Below, piece by piece: positions 18,631-28,048 of a DNA stretch of 64,000 nucleotides. This stretch comes from Rhizobium sp. SSA_523 (lineage in GTDB: Bacteria > Pseudomonadota > Alphaproteobacteria > Rhizobiales > Rhizobiaceae). The notes under the pieces are model-generated. The model saw nothing but the letters and a program-made list of their open reading frames with translations, did no database searches and was not told the origin of the DNA. The stretch lies in assembly GCF_030435705.1 (NCBI RefSeq), contig NZ_CP129381.1:744001-808000 (forward strand), written 5' to 3'. Each line of letters opens with the position of its first letter. The stretch's first letter is position 1. The position numbers and the translations under genes are program-made.

Positions 18631-18678
18631 CACCCAGCCGAACCGTTCGAAAGCCGCATTGGCCTGCAAGGAATGACG

Positions 18679-19599
18679 ATGTTGACCAGCACACTCACCG
18701 GACGCCGGCTCTGGATCGCCGCGCTCGTGGTGCCGCCGATGGCCTTCATGTGCCTGTTTCTGGTGTACCCGATCCTGTCGGCCTTCGCCTATGCCTTCTA
18801 TGAATGGCATGGCCTGGCGCGGGGCGATTTCATCTGGTTCGACAATTTTCACCGGGTCCTGTTCGAATATCCCTTCTCCGAACGCACGATCAATGCCTTC
18901 AAGCACAATATCATCGTCTTCTTTGCGCTGATGGTCCTGCAGAACGGCGTCGGCTTCATTCTCGCTTACTGCCTGTGGCGCGAACTCTGGGGCGCGCGCT
19001 TCCACCGGATCGCGGTCTTCTTGCCGGTGGTCCTGTCGACGGTGATCGTCGGCCTGTTGTGGAAGCTCTTCCTGCATCCCCTGTTCGGCGCGGTCAACGT
19101 CTCTTTCCGGTCGCTCGGACTTGGCGCGCTGGCGCAGCCCTGGCTTGGTCAGGATTCCACGGCCCTGGCGGCCATCATTGCCGCCAATGCCTGGCATATG
19201 GTCGGCTTCCCCACCCTTGTCTTTCTCGCCGGAATGCAGCGGATCCCCTCCGAGATCCTCGATGCCGTGCGAATGGAAACCGAAAGCGAATGGGTCAAGA
19301 TGAGCAAGATCGTCTGGCCGCTCGTTGCGCCTTCGGCAACGGTCGTCTTCACGCTTCTGTTCGTCGGTGCCTTCAACTGGTTCGAGCTTCCCTTCGTCAT
19401 GGCCGGCATTGACGGATCTCCGCACGGCGCAACGGATGTGCTCGGCCTCTATTTCTACCGCACGGCCTTTGGCAGCATGTCGGCATCGGCGGAAAATTTC
19501 GGGCCAGGCAGCGCGCTGGCGGTGCTGATCTTCCTGTTCATCGCCGTGATATCGAGCGTCATCACCCTCAAACTGCGCAAGCGGGAGATCCAGCTTTGA
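18679..19599 (+). CDS. Sugar ABC transporter permease (MalF type)
   Basis: A 306-residue inner-membrane permease with about six membrane segments. The EAA loop reads IPSEILDAVRMETES followed by SKIVWPLVAP. ATG 18679 is preferred because AAGGA ends six bases before it; ATG 18673 abuts that site. It forms the channel with the next gene, which it overlaps (TTGA). Confidence 0.87.
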   Translation: MLTSTLTGRRLWIAALVVPPMAFMCLFLVYPILSAFAYAFYEWHGLARGDFIWFDNFHRVLFEYPFSERTINAFKHNIIVFFALMVLQNGVGFILAYCLWRELWGARFHRIAVFLPVVLSTVIVGLLWKLFLHPLFGAVNVSFRSLGLGALAQPWLGQDSTALAAIIAANAWHMVGFPTLVFLAGMQRIPSEILDAVRMETESEWVKMSKIVWPLVAPSATVVFTLLFVGAFNWFELPFVMAGIDGSPHGATDVLGLYFYRTAFGSMSASAENFGPGSALAVLIFLFIAVISSVITLKLRKREIQL

Positions 19600-20444
19600 G
19601 AAGCGACAGCCGCAGCCACACCTTCAGGACCTTCGGCTGGGATGGCCTGATCCAGATCATCCTGATCGGCAACAGCATCGTCATGCTCGCGCCGATCGTC
19701 ATCATGATCTTTTCCGCCTTCAAGACCAATGCGCAGATCTTCAGGTCGCCCTTCAGCCTGCCGGACTTCCGCCATGTCGGCAATCTGGTGCGGGTGTGGA
19801 CAGAGACGGATTTCGTGCTCTACCTGATGAATTCGTTCATCGTGACAGGCGCCTCCATTGCGCTCATTCTGGTGCTCGGCACCATGGCGGCCTATGCGAT
19901 CGCGCGCTATGAATTCCGCGGATCGAGCGCCATCCTCCTGTTCTTCCTGGCCGGCCTGACGCTGCCGCTGAAGCTTGCGGTCATCCCGCTCTTCATTCAG
20001 ATGCGCGATCTCGGCCTGATCGATTCAAGGTTCTCGCTGATCTTCATCTATGTCGCGACAGGCCTGCCGACGACCGTCTTCATCATGACCGGCTTTATCC
20101 GCAGCCTGCCGAACGAGCTGGAGGACGCTGCGCGCATGGATGGCGCCAACGAGGCGCGCATCATGTGGTCGATCATGCTGCCTCTCGTCCGACCGGCCAT
20201 GGTGATTGCCGGCATACAGAACGTCGTGCCGATCTGGAACGACTTCTTCTTTCCGCTGATCTTCATCCAGAACAATGATCTGAAGACGCTTCCCCAGGGA
20301 CTGACCACTTTCATGGGCGAGTTCGGCACAGATTGGGGCGTGCTGTTTTCCGGGCTGACCCTTTCGGCTCTGCCGATCATCCTGCTCTATATCGGGCTCT
20401 CGCGCCAGTTCATCAACGGCATGACGGCCGGCGCGATCAAGTGA
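19596..20444 (+). CDS. Sugar ABC transporter permease (MalG type)
   Basis: A 282-residue permease with the EAA loop LPNELEDAARMDGANE followed by WSIMLPLVRP. The start is a TTG overlapping the stop of the preceding permease, with GGGAGA upstream. Its stop TGA is immediately followed by the reverse-strand stop of the regulator gene (TGATCA), leaving no room for a terminator between the convergent units. Confidence 0.86.
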   Translation: MRSDSRSHTFRTFGWDGLIQIILIGNSIVMLAPIVIMIFSAFKTNAQIFRSPFSLPDFRHVGNLVRVWTETDFVLYLMNSFIVTGASIALILVLGTMAAYAIARYEFRGSSAILLFFLAGLTLPLKLAVIPLFIQMRDLGLIDSRFSLIFIYVATGLPTTVFIMTGFIRSLPNELEDAARMDGANEARIMWSIMLPLVRPAMVIAGIQNVVPIWNDFFFPLIFIQNNDLKTLPQGLTTFMGEFGTDWGVLFSGLTLSALPIILLYIGLSRQFINGMTAGAIK

Positions 20445-21293
20445 TCACGTCTTGAGGATGGCGACCGCCGCCTCGCTGGCGAGGATCTGTTCATGGGCGC
20501 CCGGCAGGGACTGGACGAGCGCAAGGAAGATCAGATCGGTGATGGCCAGTTGCGCATCCCGCGATGTAATCGCCGACGACCGGACCCGCTCCTCGTCGGC
20601 CACCGTGTGCAAGGCAATGTCGGAGAGCTCGCTCAGGCGGTTCTGGTGCAGCCCGGTCAGCGTCACGATGGTTGCGCCTGATCCGCGCGCGAGCTCGGCA
20701 AGCCGGATCGTTTCCACATTGCTGCCGGATTGCGAAATGGCGAACAGGACATCCTCTTTCGACAGGCTCGCGGCATTGGCCATCTGGATATGCGTATCGC
20801 TGTCGACGAGCACCATCAGACCCAGCTTCAGCAGCTTGTAGGAGAAATCGCGCGCGACGAGCGAGGAGGCGCCGATCCCGGCCAGATGGATGCGGCGCGC
20901 CGAGATCAGCGCCGTCACCGCACCCATGACATGATCTTCCGCATTGACCTGCATGGTCTGCTGCATGGCCGAAACCTTGCTGGCGACAAGCTTTTGCTGG
21001 ATCGTGATCAGATTGTCGCCGGCCTCGATCGAGCCATGGATCATGCCCGTCGGCACGCGCCACTCCTGCGCCTTGGCACGCGTCACCGCCATCTTCAGCT
21101 GCTGATAGCCATCGAAACCGATCTTTTGCGAAAACTTGACCACGCTGGACTGGCTGCGCCCTGTCGCAGCCGCCAGCTCTGCCGAAGACAGAGTGAGCAT
21201 GCGTTCGGGATCATCGATAATAAACCGGCCGATCTCCCGCTCGGCTTCGGTCATTGTCTCCAGCTTCGCATGGATGACTTTCAGAACGGACAT
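20445..21293 (-). CDS. MurR-like RpiR-family regulator (HTH + SIS)
   Basis: A 282-residue regulator. The N-terminal HTH (about residues 30-75) contains SSAELAAATGRSQSSVVKF, and the SIS domain (about 115-250) contains ISQSGSNVETIRLA, the sugar-phosphate binding loop. Local context (MurA paralogue, MurQ, AnmK) suggests it responds to MurNAc-6-phosphate, as MurR does in Escherichia coli. ATG 21293 is preferred over an upstream extension of 31 residues that would run through the operator at 21321. It is divergent from the MurA paralogue and probably autoregulated. Confidence 0.88.
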   Translation of the reverse strand: MSVLKVIHAKLETMTEAEREIGRFIIDDPERMLTLSSAELAAATGRSQSSVVKFSQKIGFDGYQQLKMAVTRAKAQEWRVPTGMIHGSIEAGDNLITIQQKLVASKVSAMQQTMQVNAEDHVMGAVTALISARRIHLAGIGASSLVARDFSYKLLKLGLMVLVDSDTHIQMANAASLSKEDVLFAISQSGSNVETIRLAELARGSGATIVTLTGLHQNRLSELSDIALHTVADEERVRSSAITSRDAQLAITDLIFLALVQSLPGAHEQILASEAAVAILKT

Positions 21294-21320
21294 GCTGGCC
21301 CCCGCCTCTCGTCTCGAAAA

Positions 21321-21358
21321 GGAATAACCTATTCGGAACTGAAAAATTATCTGGAATA
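21321..21358. promoter_or_regulatory. Putative MurR-type operator 2 (palindrome plus half-site)
   Basis: GGAATA-ACC-TATTCG at 21321-21335 matches the GGAATA-N3-TATTCC palindrome with one mismatch. A second GGAATA half-site starts at 21353, exactly 32 bases after the first. The same 32-base spacing occurs in front of murQ. The site lies in the divergent region between the regulator and the MurA paralogue. Confidence 0.55.
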
Positions 21359-21451
21359 TTATAGACGCTCGCCTATGATCGGTCATCCCCCCATCGTCCC
21401 TTCAGAGGGCAGGAAATCAGCCGCCTGGCGGCACTGCGTGGAACCAAGATC

Positions 21452-22720
21452 ATGGATCAGCTTCGCATTACCGGTGGTCGCAGGCTGGATGGCGCCGTCC
21501 CGATCTCCGGCGCCAAGAATGCCGGCCTGCCGCAGATCGCGGCATCGCTCCTCAGCCCCTACCCACTCGAACTGACCAATCTCCCGAAAGTCTCCGATGT
21601 CGACAATATGCTGCGCATCATCGGGCAGTATCAGGCGCAGGTCACCAGGGAGGGCCAGGCGGTCCGTATCGATCCGAGCGCCGTCGAGCCGGGGGACGTG
21701 GATTACGAGACGGTGCGCAAGATGCGGGCTTCCATTCTCGTTCTGGCGCCGCTGCTTGGTCGCTTCGGCCATGCCAAGGTGTCGCTACCCGGCGGCTGCG
21801 CCATCGGCGCTCGGCCGGTGGACATGCATCTGCGAGTTCTCACGGCGCTTGGCGCCAATGTGATGATCGAAGGCGGCTATATCGTCGCGACGGCAAAAGG
21901 CGGCCTCTCCGGCGCCCGGATCGTGCTGCCCGGCCCTTCGGTGGGGGCCACGGAAACAGCATTGATGGCGGCCTGTTGCGCGTCCGGGGAAACGGAAATC
22001 CTCAATGCGGCACGCGAGCCGGAAGTGTGCGACCTTGCCGCCTGCCTGATCGCCATGGGGGCCTCTATCGAGGGGGCGGGCACGCATCGCCTGCTCGTGG
22101 ACGGGCAACGCACCTGGCGCCCTGCCAGCCATCATGGCATTCCGGATCGGGTTGAAGCCGGCACCTATGCGGCGGCAGCCGTCATTACCGGCGGACGGAT
22201 CGAACTCGTCAATGCCCGCATGGAGCATCTCGCCTCGGTCTTCCAGGCGCTGGAGGCCATGGGGGCGACCATCTGGCCGGGCGATCGCGGGGTCGTGGTC
22301 AGCGGTCCGGCCACCCATCCCGGCGGTCTGCGCCCGACCGATATCACCACGGAGCCCTATCCCGGTTTTCCGACGGATCTGCAGGCGCAGTTCATGGCCA
22401 TGGCCGCTCTCGCCGATGGCGCGAGCCTCTTTCGCGAGACGATCTTTGAAAACCGCTTCATGCATGTTCCGGAGCTGACGCGGCTGGGTGCCGATATCGC
22501 GCTCAATGGATCGGTCGCCATGGTGCGCGGCCGCAGCCGCTTGAAAGGCGCGCCGGTCATGGCGACCGACCTGCGCGCATCCGTGTGCCTCGTGCTTGCC
22601 GCGCTTGCCGCAGAAGGCGAAACCATCATCAACCGGGTCTACCACCTGGATCGGGGATATGAACAACTGGACCGCAAGCTGGCGCAGTGCGGAGCCGATA
22701 TAGAGCGGATTTCGCAATGA
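21452..22720 (+). CDS. UDP-N-acetylglucosamine 1-carboxyvinyltransferase (MurA paralogue)
   Basis: A 422-residue EPT-fold enzyme of normal MurA length. Catalytic residues are present: K22 in SGAKNA, the fosfomycin-reactive Cys at residue 116 in LPGGCAIGARPVD (Cys115 in E. coli), and the Asp in PGFPTDLQAQ (Asp305 equivalent). It should transfer enolpyruvate from phosphoenolpyruvate to UDP-GlcNAc. Its location is unusual: it is the first gene of a peptidoglycan-recycling unit, divergent from the MurR-like repressor and overlapping the sugar-kinase gene (ATGA). The housekeeping murA is presumably elsewhere, so this is likely a regulated second copy; a changed sugar acceptor cannot be excluded. 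Confidence 0.9.
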   Translation: MDQLRITGGRRLDGAVPISGAKNAGLPQIAASLLSPYPLELTNLPKVSDVDNMLRIIGQYQAQVTREGQAVRIDPSAVEPGDVDYETVRKMRASILVLAPLLGRFGHAKVSLPGGCAIGARPVDMHLRVLTALGANVMIEGGYIVATAKGGLSGARIVLPGPSVGATETALMAACCASGETEILNAAREPEVCDLAACLIAMGASIEGAGTHRLLVDGQRTWRPASHHGIPDRVEAGTYAAAAVITGGRIELVNARMEHLASVFQALEAMGATIWPGDRGVVVSGPATHPGGLRPTDITTEPYPGFPTDLQAQFMAMAALADGASLFRETIFENRFMHVPELTRLGADIALNGSVAMVRGRSRLKGAPVMATDLRASVCLVLAALAAEGETIINRVYHLDRGYEQLDRKLAQCGADIERISQ

Positions 22721-23619
22721 CCATGATGGAACAGGCGCAGCGGCTCTATCTCGGCGTCGATGGCGGCGGCACTGGCTGCCGCGCACGGCTGGAGGACGCG
22801 CATGGCGCGGTCCTCGGCCAGGGACTGTCAGGCCCGGCCACGACGCGGCTCGGCACGGAAAAGGCCTGGGCGTCAGTGCTGAAGGCCTGGCGAGCGGCGG
22901 CCGAGGAAGCGGGCCTGGACCCCGATCACGCGCCCGCCGTTTCCGCCGGGATCGGCATTGCCGGACTGACCCGGGCCGGAACCCGCCAGGAACTGGAATC
23001 GATGCCGCATCCCTTCGGCTCCACCTGCTTCACAACCGACGGCGCCGCCGCCTGCCTCGGCGCACATTCCGGCCGTGACGGCGCAATCGTCATTGCCGGA
23101 ACCGGATCCATCGGCCTTGCGATTGTCAGCGGAGAGGAACGGCGGGCGGGAGGCTATGGCTTTCCGATCTCCGACGAAGGAAGCGGCGCAGACCTTGGAT
23201 TGAAGTCGATCCAGGCGGCCTTGCGTGCCCATGACGGCCGGCGTGAAATGACGCCGCTGATGAACGAGGTGATGGGCCGTTTCGATCATGAGCCCGCAAA
23301 AGTGGTGGCGTGGATGGATCGAGCGACGGCCACCGATTATGCCACATTCGCGCCGCTGGTTTTTCGTCACGCCGACCAGGGGGAGCCCTCCGCGCGGCAG
23401 ATCGTTCAATCCGGTGCCGAGCAGATCGACACGCTGATCCGCCGGATGGTGGATTACGGGGCGCCAAGTGTCACCCTCTTGGGCGGTCTGTCGGGTTCTC
23501 TCGAACCCTGGCTGGCCCCGGATGTTCGCCGTCGATTGAAACCGGCGGATGGCGATGCAGTCTCCGGTGCCATCATCCTGGCGAAACAGATGAAGCACCA
23601 TTCGACCGGCCGCTCATGA
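22717..23619 (+). CDS. BadF/BadG-family N-acetylglucosamine kinase-like ATPase
   Basis: A 300-residue ASKHA-fold kinase. The phosphate-1 loop is GVDGGGTGCRARL, with IAGTGSIGLA and SDEGSGADLG following as the phosphate-2 and adenosine-type motifs. Members of this family include N-acetylglucosamine and glucosamine kinases. With MurQ and AnmK alongside, the likely job is phosphorylating GlcNAc released from imported muropeptides to GlcNAc-6-phosphate. ATG 22717 overlaps the MurA paralogue stop. Confidence 0.83.
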   Translation: MTMMEQAQRLYLGVDGGGTGCRARLEDAHGAVLGQGLSGPATTRLGTEKAWASVLKAWRAAAEEAGLDPDHAPAVSAGIGIAGLTRAGTRQELESMPHPFGSTCFTTDGAAACLGAHSGRDGAIVIAGTGSIGLAIVSGEERRAGGYGFPISDEGSGADLGLKSIQAALRAHDGRREMTPLMNEVMGRFDHEPAKVVAWMDRATATDYATFAPLVFRHADQGEPSARQIVQSGAEQIDTLIRRMVDYGAPSVTLLGGLSGSLEPWLAPDVRRRLKPADGDAVSGAIILAKQMKHHSTGRS

Positions 23620-23640
23620 ACCTCTTCTGACGCGCCGGAA

Positions 23641-23678
23641 GGAATAATATATTCCTGCCTGAATTGACATTTGGAATA
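23641..23678. promoter_or_regulatory. Putative MurR-type operator 3 (perfect palindrome plus half-site)
   Basis: GGAATA-ATA-TATTCC at 23641-23655 is a perfect palindrome. A second GGAATA starts at 23673, again 32 bases downstream, and lies between the -35 and -10 elements of the murQ promoter. The palindrome lies just upstream of the -35 element, so occupancy of both would block RNA polymerase. Confidence 0.6.
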
Positions 23679-23692
23679 TAAAATCCTAAACA
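23664..23692 (+). promoter_or_regulatory. Candidate sigma-70-type promoter of murQ
   Basis: TTGACA at 23664-23669 is a consensus -35; 17 bases later TAAACA (23687-23692) is a weak -10. The segment is markedly AT-rich compared with the flanking genes. It is embedded between two operator half-sites. Confidence 0.5.
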
Positions 23693-23715
23693 ATGAAAAA
23701 CGGAAAGTGAGCATC

Positions 23716-24639
23716 ATGTCCGCCCAGCATCTTCTTGCAGAGCTTCAGCAGCTGGTTTCGGAGGCGCGCAATCCGAACTCCATGAACATCGACCTCCTGC
23801 CCACCGAAGACATACTGACGGTGATGAACCGTGAGGATGCCAATGTTCCGGGCGCTGTCGCGAAGGTCATTCCGGAAATTGCCAAGGCGGTGGATGAAAT
23901 CGTGCGGGCCTTCCGCCAGGGCGGCCGGCTCATCTATATTGGTGCGGGCACAAGTGCTAGGCTCGGCGTGCTGGATGCGTCCGAATGCCCGCCAACCTTC
24001 TCGGTACCGGAAGGCATGGTCGTCGGCCTGATTGCCGGTGGCCAGCGCGCCATCCTGCATGCCGTCGAAGGCGCGGAAGACGATGTGGATGAAGGTCGCC
24101 GCAATCTCGAGGATATAAGCCTGACGGCCAAGGATGTTGTCGTCGGCATCGCTGTCAGCGGCCGCACGCCTTACGTCGTTGGAGCTCTGAATTACGCGAA
24201 ATCGATCGGTGCCACGACGGTATCCCTCACCTGCAACCCGCTGTCGACGCTTGCCGATATGGCCGATATTGCCATTTCTCCGGTCGTCGGCCCCGAGGTC
24301 GTGACCGGCTCGACGCGGCTGAAATCCGGAACGGCGCAGAAACTCGTCCTGAACATGCTGACGACCGCCAGCATGATCCGCATCGGCAAGACCTATGAAA
24401 ACCTGATGGTTGATCTTACGATCAGCAATCAGAAACTGCAGGCGCGCGCCATACGCATCATTTCCGAGGCCACCGGCTGCTCTGCCGACCAGGCGGAAGA
24501 AATTCTGGAAAAGAGCGGCAACAACGTCAAGCTCGCCATTCTGATGGTGCTGACGGGGCTGGACCGAGACTCGGCCGGCGCAGCCCTTCTTCAGAGCGAC
24601 GGCTTTCTGCGCAAGGCGCTTGAAGCGGCGCCACATTAG
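23716..24639 (+). CDS. murQ: N-acetylmuramic acid 6-phosphate etherase
   Basis: A 307-residue cytoplasmic SIS-domain lyase/etherase that splits MurNAc-6-phosphate into GlcNAc-6-phosphate and D-lactate. The signature [19 protein letters not shown] includes the catalytic Glu (Glu83 in E. coli). The N-terminal [15 protein letters not shown] and the C-terminal CUE-like helices ([18 protein letters not shown]) are family features. ATG 23716 is preferred over an in-frame ATG 45 bases upstream that lies in the operator/promoter. It is the first gene of a unit that continues into a peptide ABC transporter and AnmK. Confidence 0.96.
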   Translation: MSAQHLLAELQQLVSEARNPNSMNIDLLPTEDILTVMNREDANVPGAVAKVIPEIAKAVDEIVRAFRQGGRLIYIGAGTSARLGVLDASECPPTFSVPEGMVVGLIAGGQRAILHAVEGAEDDVDEGRRNLEDISLTAKDVVVGIAVSGRTPYVVGALNYAKSIGATTVSLTCNPLSTLADMADIAISPVVGPEVVTGSTRLKSGTAQKLVLNMLTTASMIRIGKTYENLMVDLTISNQKLQARAIRIISEATGCSADQAEEILEKSGNNVKLAILMVLTGLDRDSAGAALLQSDGFLRKALEAAPH

Positions 24640-24704
24640 CGTTTCATCGATCAGCCTAGTCCAGGCCGCAGAAGCCCGGGCAGAGTAACAGAGGGAGAAT
24701 GACC

Positions 24705-26222
24705 ATGACGCATCGAATGACCCGCAGGCTTTTGGCCTGCGCCGCAGTGGCAATCGGCCTTATGGCCGGCGCGCCGGCCTCGGCCGAGGCGGCGACCTTG
24801 AAAATGGCCTGGGCGCAGGACGCGACCGGCCTCGACCCGCACAAGCAGACCGCCTTCTCATCCATCCGCCTTCTCGAACTGATCTATGAACCCCTGGTGC
24901 GACTGGATGGTGATCTGAAGATCGTGCCGGCGCTGGCGACGGAATGGACCTTTTCCGACGACGGCAAGACCCTGACCTTCAAGCTGGACCCGAAGGCCAA
25001 GTTCCACAATGGCGCGCCGGTCACCTCCGCCGATGTGAAGGCCTCCTTCACCCGCATCCTGGATCAGACGACGGCCGCCGCAGCGCGGGCCAATTATCTG
25101 TCGATTGCCAGTATCGATACTCCGGACGATCAGACCGTCATCTTCAACCTATCGCAGCCGGATGTGCCCCTATTGACGGCCATGGGCTCGATCAATGCCG
25201 CGGTGGTTCCGGCCTCTGAAATCGCCGCCGGCAAAGTGGGCACAGAAGCAGTCGGATCCGGACCCTTCAAACTACAGTCTTGGGAGCCGAACTCCAAGGA
25301 AGTCCTCACCGCCAATGCCGATTGGGCGGGCGGAAAGGTCGGCGTCGACGGGATCGACATCAGCGTCCTGCCGGATGAGAACGCCATTCTTGCCGCGCTG
25401 CGGGCCAAGCAGGTCGATTTCGCGCTTCTCAACGATCCGCTGGTGGCCACGCTCGTGCCGCGCGTTTCCGGGCTGACGCTTAATCGCAAACCGGTTCTCG
25501 CCTACCACGTCCTGCAGCTCAACGCGTCGCGCAAGCCGATGACGGAGCTCAAGGTGCGCCAGGCCATTTCCTGCGCCGTGGACCGCAAGGACATTCTCGA
25601 TACCGCCCTTCTTGGCGAAGGCGAGGTGACCGGTCCCCTGACCATGCCGGACTACCGCTCCGATCCGAATTCCCTCTTCTGCTACAGCCGGGATCTCGAC
25701 AAGGCGAAGGCTTTGATGGCCGAAGCGGGCTATGCCGACGGCTTCTCCGCCACCGTCATCGCCGCAACCGGTGAACCGCCGACGGCCGCATCGGAGGCAC
25801 AGGTCATTCAGTCGCAGCTGAAGGACATCAACATCAACCTCGACATCAAGCTGATGGAGCTGAATGTCTATGTCGATACCTGGTTGAAGGGCGATTTCGA
25901 CATGGCCGTAGCGCTCAATGGCGGGCGTGCCGACCCCTATTCGATGTATAACCGCTACTGGACGAAAAACGGCAATCTGCAGAAAGTGGCGAATTACATC
26001 GACGACACGCTGGACGACCTGATGCAGAAGGGCCGCGTGGAGACCGATCCTGCCAAGCGCAAGGAAATCTTCGCCGCCTTCGAAAAGCACCTTGCCGAGG
26101 TTGCACCCTGGATCTGGCTGTATACCGGCTACGCCTATACCGCGCAGCAGGCCAATGTTCAGGGCTTCGTCCCGACCCCGGACGGCTCGCTCTTCGGCTT
26201 GTCCAAGGTATCGCTGAAGTAA
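24705..26222 (+). CDS. Peptide/muropeptide-type ABC transporter binding protein
   Basis: A 505-residue SBP family 5 protein (DppA/OppA/MppA type). Signal peptide MTHRMTRRLLACAAVAIGLM ends near ASAEA. ATEWTFSDDGKTLTFKL and GAPVTSADVKASF are family hallmarks near the N-terminus. GGGAG precedes ATG 24705. Placed 65 bases after murQ with no terminator, it is likely cotranscribed. Peptidoglycan fragments are therefore a better candidate ligand than plain dipeptides; in Agrobacterium an ABC importer rather than AmpG serves muropeptide uptake, which fits this layout. Confidence 0.86.
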   Translation: MTHRMTRRLLACAAVAIGLMAGAPASAEAATLKMAWAQDATGLDPHKQTAFSSIRLLELIYEPLVRLDGDLKIVPALATEWTFSDDGKTLTFKLDPKAKFHNGAPVTSADVKASFTRILDQTTAAAARANYLSIASIDTPDDQTVIFNLSQPDVPLLTAMGSINAAVVPASEIAAGKVGTEAVGSGPFKLQSWEPNSKEVLTANADWAGGKVGVDGIDISVLPDENAILAALRAKQVDFALLNDPLVATLVPRVSGLTLNRKPVLAYHVLQLNASRKPMTELKVRQAISCAVDRKDILDTALLGEGEVTGPLTMPDYRSDPNSLFCYSRDLDKAKALMAEAGYADGFSATVIAATGEPPTAASEAQVIQSQLKDININLDIKLMELNVYVDTWLKGDFDMAVALNGGRADPYSMYNRYWTKNGNLQKVANYIDDTLDDLMQKGRVETDPAKRKEIFAAFEKHLAEVAPWIWLYTGYAYTAQQANVQGFVPTPDGSLFGLSKVSLK

Positions 26223-26246
26223 CTGGATAATGAGGCGAATGAGCCG

Positions 26247-27209
26247 ATGAACTACCTCTTCCGACGCCTCATCACGTTTCCGCTCGTGATGCTCGGCGTG
26301 TCCGTTCTGGTCTTCGTTGCCATTCGCCTCGTTCCAGGAGATTCCATCACCGCCATGCTCGGCACCGAGGCCGGCCTGCTCACACCGCAGCAGCGGGAGG
26401 CCTTGACCGCCTATTTCGGTCTCGACCAGAGCTGGCTGACACAATATGGACGCTGGATCAGCGGTGTCGTCACCGGTGACCTCGGCATCTCGGTCACCTA
26501 TGGCAAGCCGGTGCTGGAGGTCATCCTGCAGCGGTTCCCGTTGACCCTGGAACTGGCACTGCTCTCCATGGCGATCGCGATTTGCGCCGGCCTTCCGCTC
26601 GGCGTCTTCGCGGCGACACGCAATGAGCGGCATTCCGATCTCGCGGTGCGCATCTTCGCCATGATCGGCCAGTCCACGCCAAGCTTCGTCATCGGGCTGG
26701 TGATGATCTTCATCCTCTCCTCATTCTTCGGCATCCTGCCGGCCATGGGGCAGTTCATCCCGTTCCGCGACGATCCGATCGGCAATATCAGCCAATTGAT
26801 CCTGCCGGCGCTTACGCTCGGCCTTTCCTTCACCGCCTCGGTGACGCGGATCTCGCGCTCCGCCATGCTGGATGTGCTGAGCGATGACTATGTTCGCACG
26901 GCACGCAGCAAGGGCGCTTCCAAGCGTCGGGTGATCTGGCGGCACGCTTTGCCCAACGCCCTGATCCCGGTCGTCACCCTGAGCGGCGTGGAATTCGGCT
27001 ATCTCCTCGGCGGGGCCGTCCTGGTGGAGCAGATCTTCGCCCTGCCCGGCCTCGGCCGCATGATCCTCGAGGCTATCTTGCAGCGCGATTACGCGCTGGT
27101 GCAGGGAAGCGTGCTCTTCGTGGCGCTCAACTTCATGCTCGTCAACCTTCTCGTCGACCTCGTCTACGTCCTGCTCGATCCGCGCATCCGGCTGGGAGGA
27201 CGGACATGA
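26247..27209 (+). CDS. Peptide ABC transporter permease (DppB type)
   Basis: A 320-residue DppB/OppB-type permease. It has the N-terminal membrane segment with PGD (VPGDSITAML) and a periplasmic loop before five further segments. The cytoplasmic loop YVRTARSKGASKRRVIWRHA is the family signature. It overlaps the next permease by ATGA. Confidence 0.9.
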   Translation: MNYLFRRLITFPLVMLGVSVLVFVAIRLVPGDSITAMLGTEAGLLTPQQREALTAYFGLDQSWLTQYGRWISGVVTGDLGISVTYGKPVLEVILQRFPLTLELALLSMAIAICAGLPLGVFAATRNERHSDLAVRIFAMIGQSTPSFVIGLVMIFILSSFFGILPAMGQFIPFRDDPIGNISQLILPALTLGLSFTASVTRISRSAMLDVLSDDYVRTARSKGASKRRVIWRHALPNALIPVVTLSGVEFGYLLGGAVLVEQIFALPGLGRMILEAILQRDYALVQGSVLFVALNFMLVNLLVDLVYVLLDPRIRLGGRT

Positions 27210-28048
27210 GACCTTTCCTCCAACGCCTGATGCGCCATCCGAGCGGCCGGATCGGCCTTGCCGTCGTTTTGCTCTACGTCCTCGTGGCCATTCTCGGACA
27301 GGCGGGCCTGACCCCCTACGACCCCTTGCAGCAATTTCGGATCGAGCGCCTCCAGGGGCCATCCGCTGCCCATTGGATGGGTACGGACATGTTCGGCCGC
27401 GACGTCTTGAGCCGCCTGATGATCGGGATCGGCCAATCCTTCATCGTCGCCTTCTCCTCTGTCGGCATCGCCGCCGTACTGGGAACCCTGCTCGGCTTGA
27501 CCGCCGCCTGGTTCGGCCACCTCTGGGACGGGCTTGTCATGCGCAGCATGGATGTATTGCTGGCCTTCCCCGCCATCTTGCTGGCCCTGCTGTTCATCGC
27601 GGTGGTAGGGCCTGGAACCTTCACCAGCATCCTCGCCATTGCCTTCGTCTATACGCCGATCTTCACCCGCGTCGTCCGTGGCCCGGCTCTCTCCATCAAG
27701 GCGCGTGATTTTGTCGATGCCGCCCGCACCTTCGGCAGTTCCACCTCCTATATCCTGTCCCGACATCTGATGCTGAACCTGGTCGCGCCGCTGACCGTGC
27801 AGGTGACACTGGCGCTTGCCTGGTCGCTCCTGACGGAATCCGGCCTCAGCTTCCTCGGCCTCGGCACGCAGCCGCCGGACTCCTCCCTGGGCCTGATGCT
27901 GTCCGACAGCGTCAATCTCATGGAAATGGCGCCATGGCTCCTGGTCTTTCCGGGCCTCGCCGTCATGCTCGGGATCCTCGGCTTCAACCTCCTCGGCGAC
28001 GCCCTTCGCGACGTCCTCGATCCTCGAACACGACGAGCTGCCGCATGA
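27206..28048 (+). CDS. Peptide ABC transporter permease (DppC type)
   Basis: A 280-residue DppC/OppC-type permease. HWMGTDMFGRDVLSRL is the conserved N-terminal periplasmic motif and ESGLSFLGLGTQPPDSSLG the conserved C-terminal one. About six membrane segments are visible. It overlaps both neighbours by four bases and pairs with the DppB-type subunit. Confidence 0.9.
   Translation: MRPFLQRLMRHPSGRIGLAVVLLYVLVAILGQAGLTPYDPLQQFRIERLQGPSAAHWMGTDMFGRDVLSRLMIGIGQSFIVAFSSVGIAAVLGTLLGLTAAWFGHLWDGLVMRSMDVLLAFPAILLALLFIAVVGPGTFTSILAIAFVYTPIFTRVVRGPALSIKARDFVDAARTFGSSTSYILSRHLMLNLVAPLTVQVTLALAWSLLTESGLSFLGLGTQPPDSSLGLMLSDSVNLMEMAPWLLVFPGLAVMLGILGFNLLGDALRDVLDPRTRRAAA

Noticed and set aside
25272..26633. 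453-residue minus-strand open frame
   Set aside because: Antisense to the peptide-binding protein and permease genes; no family features.
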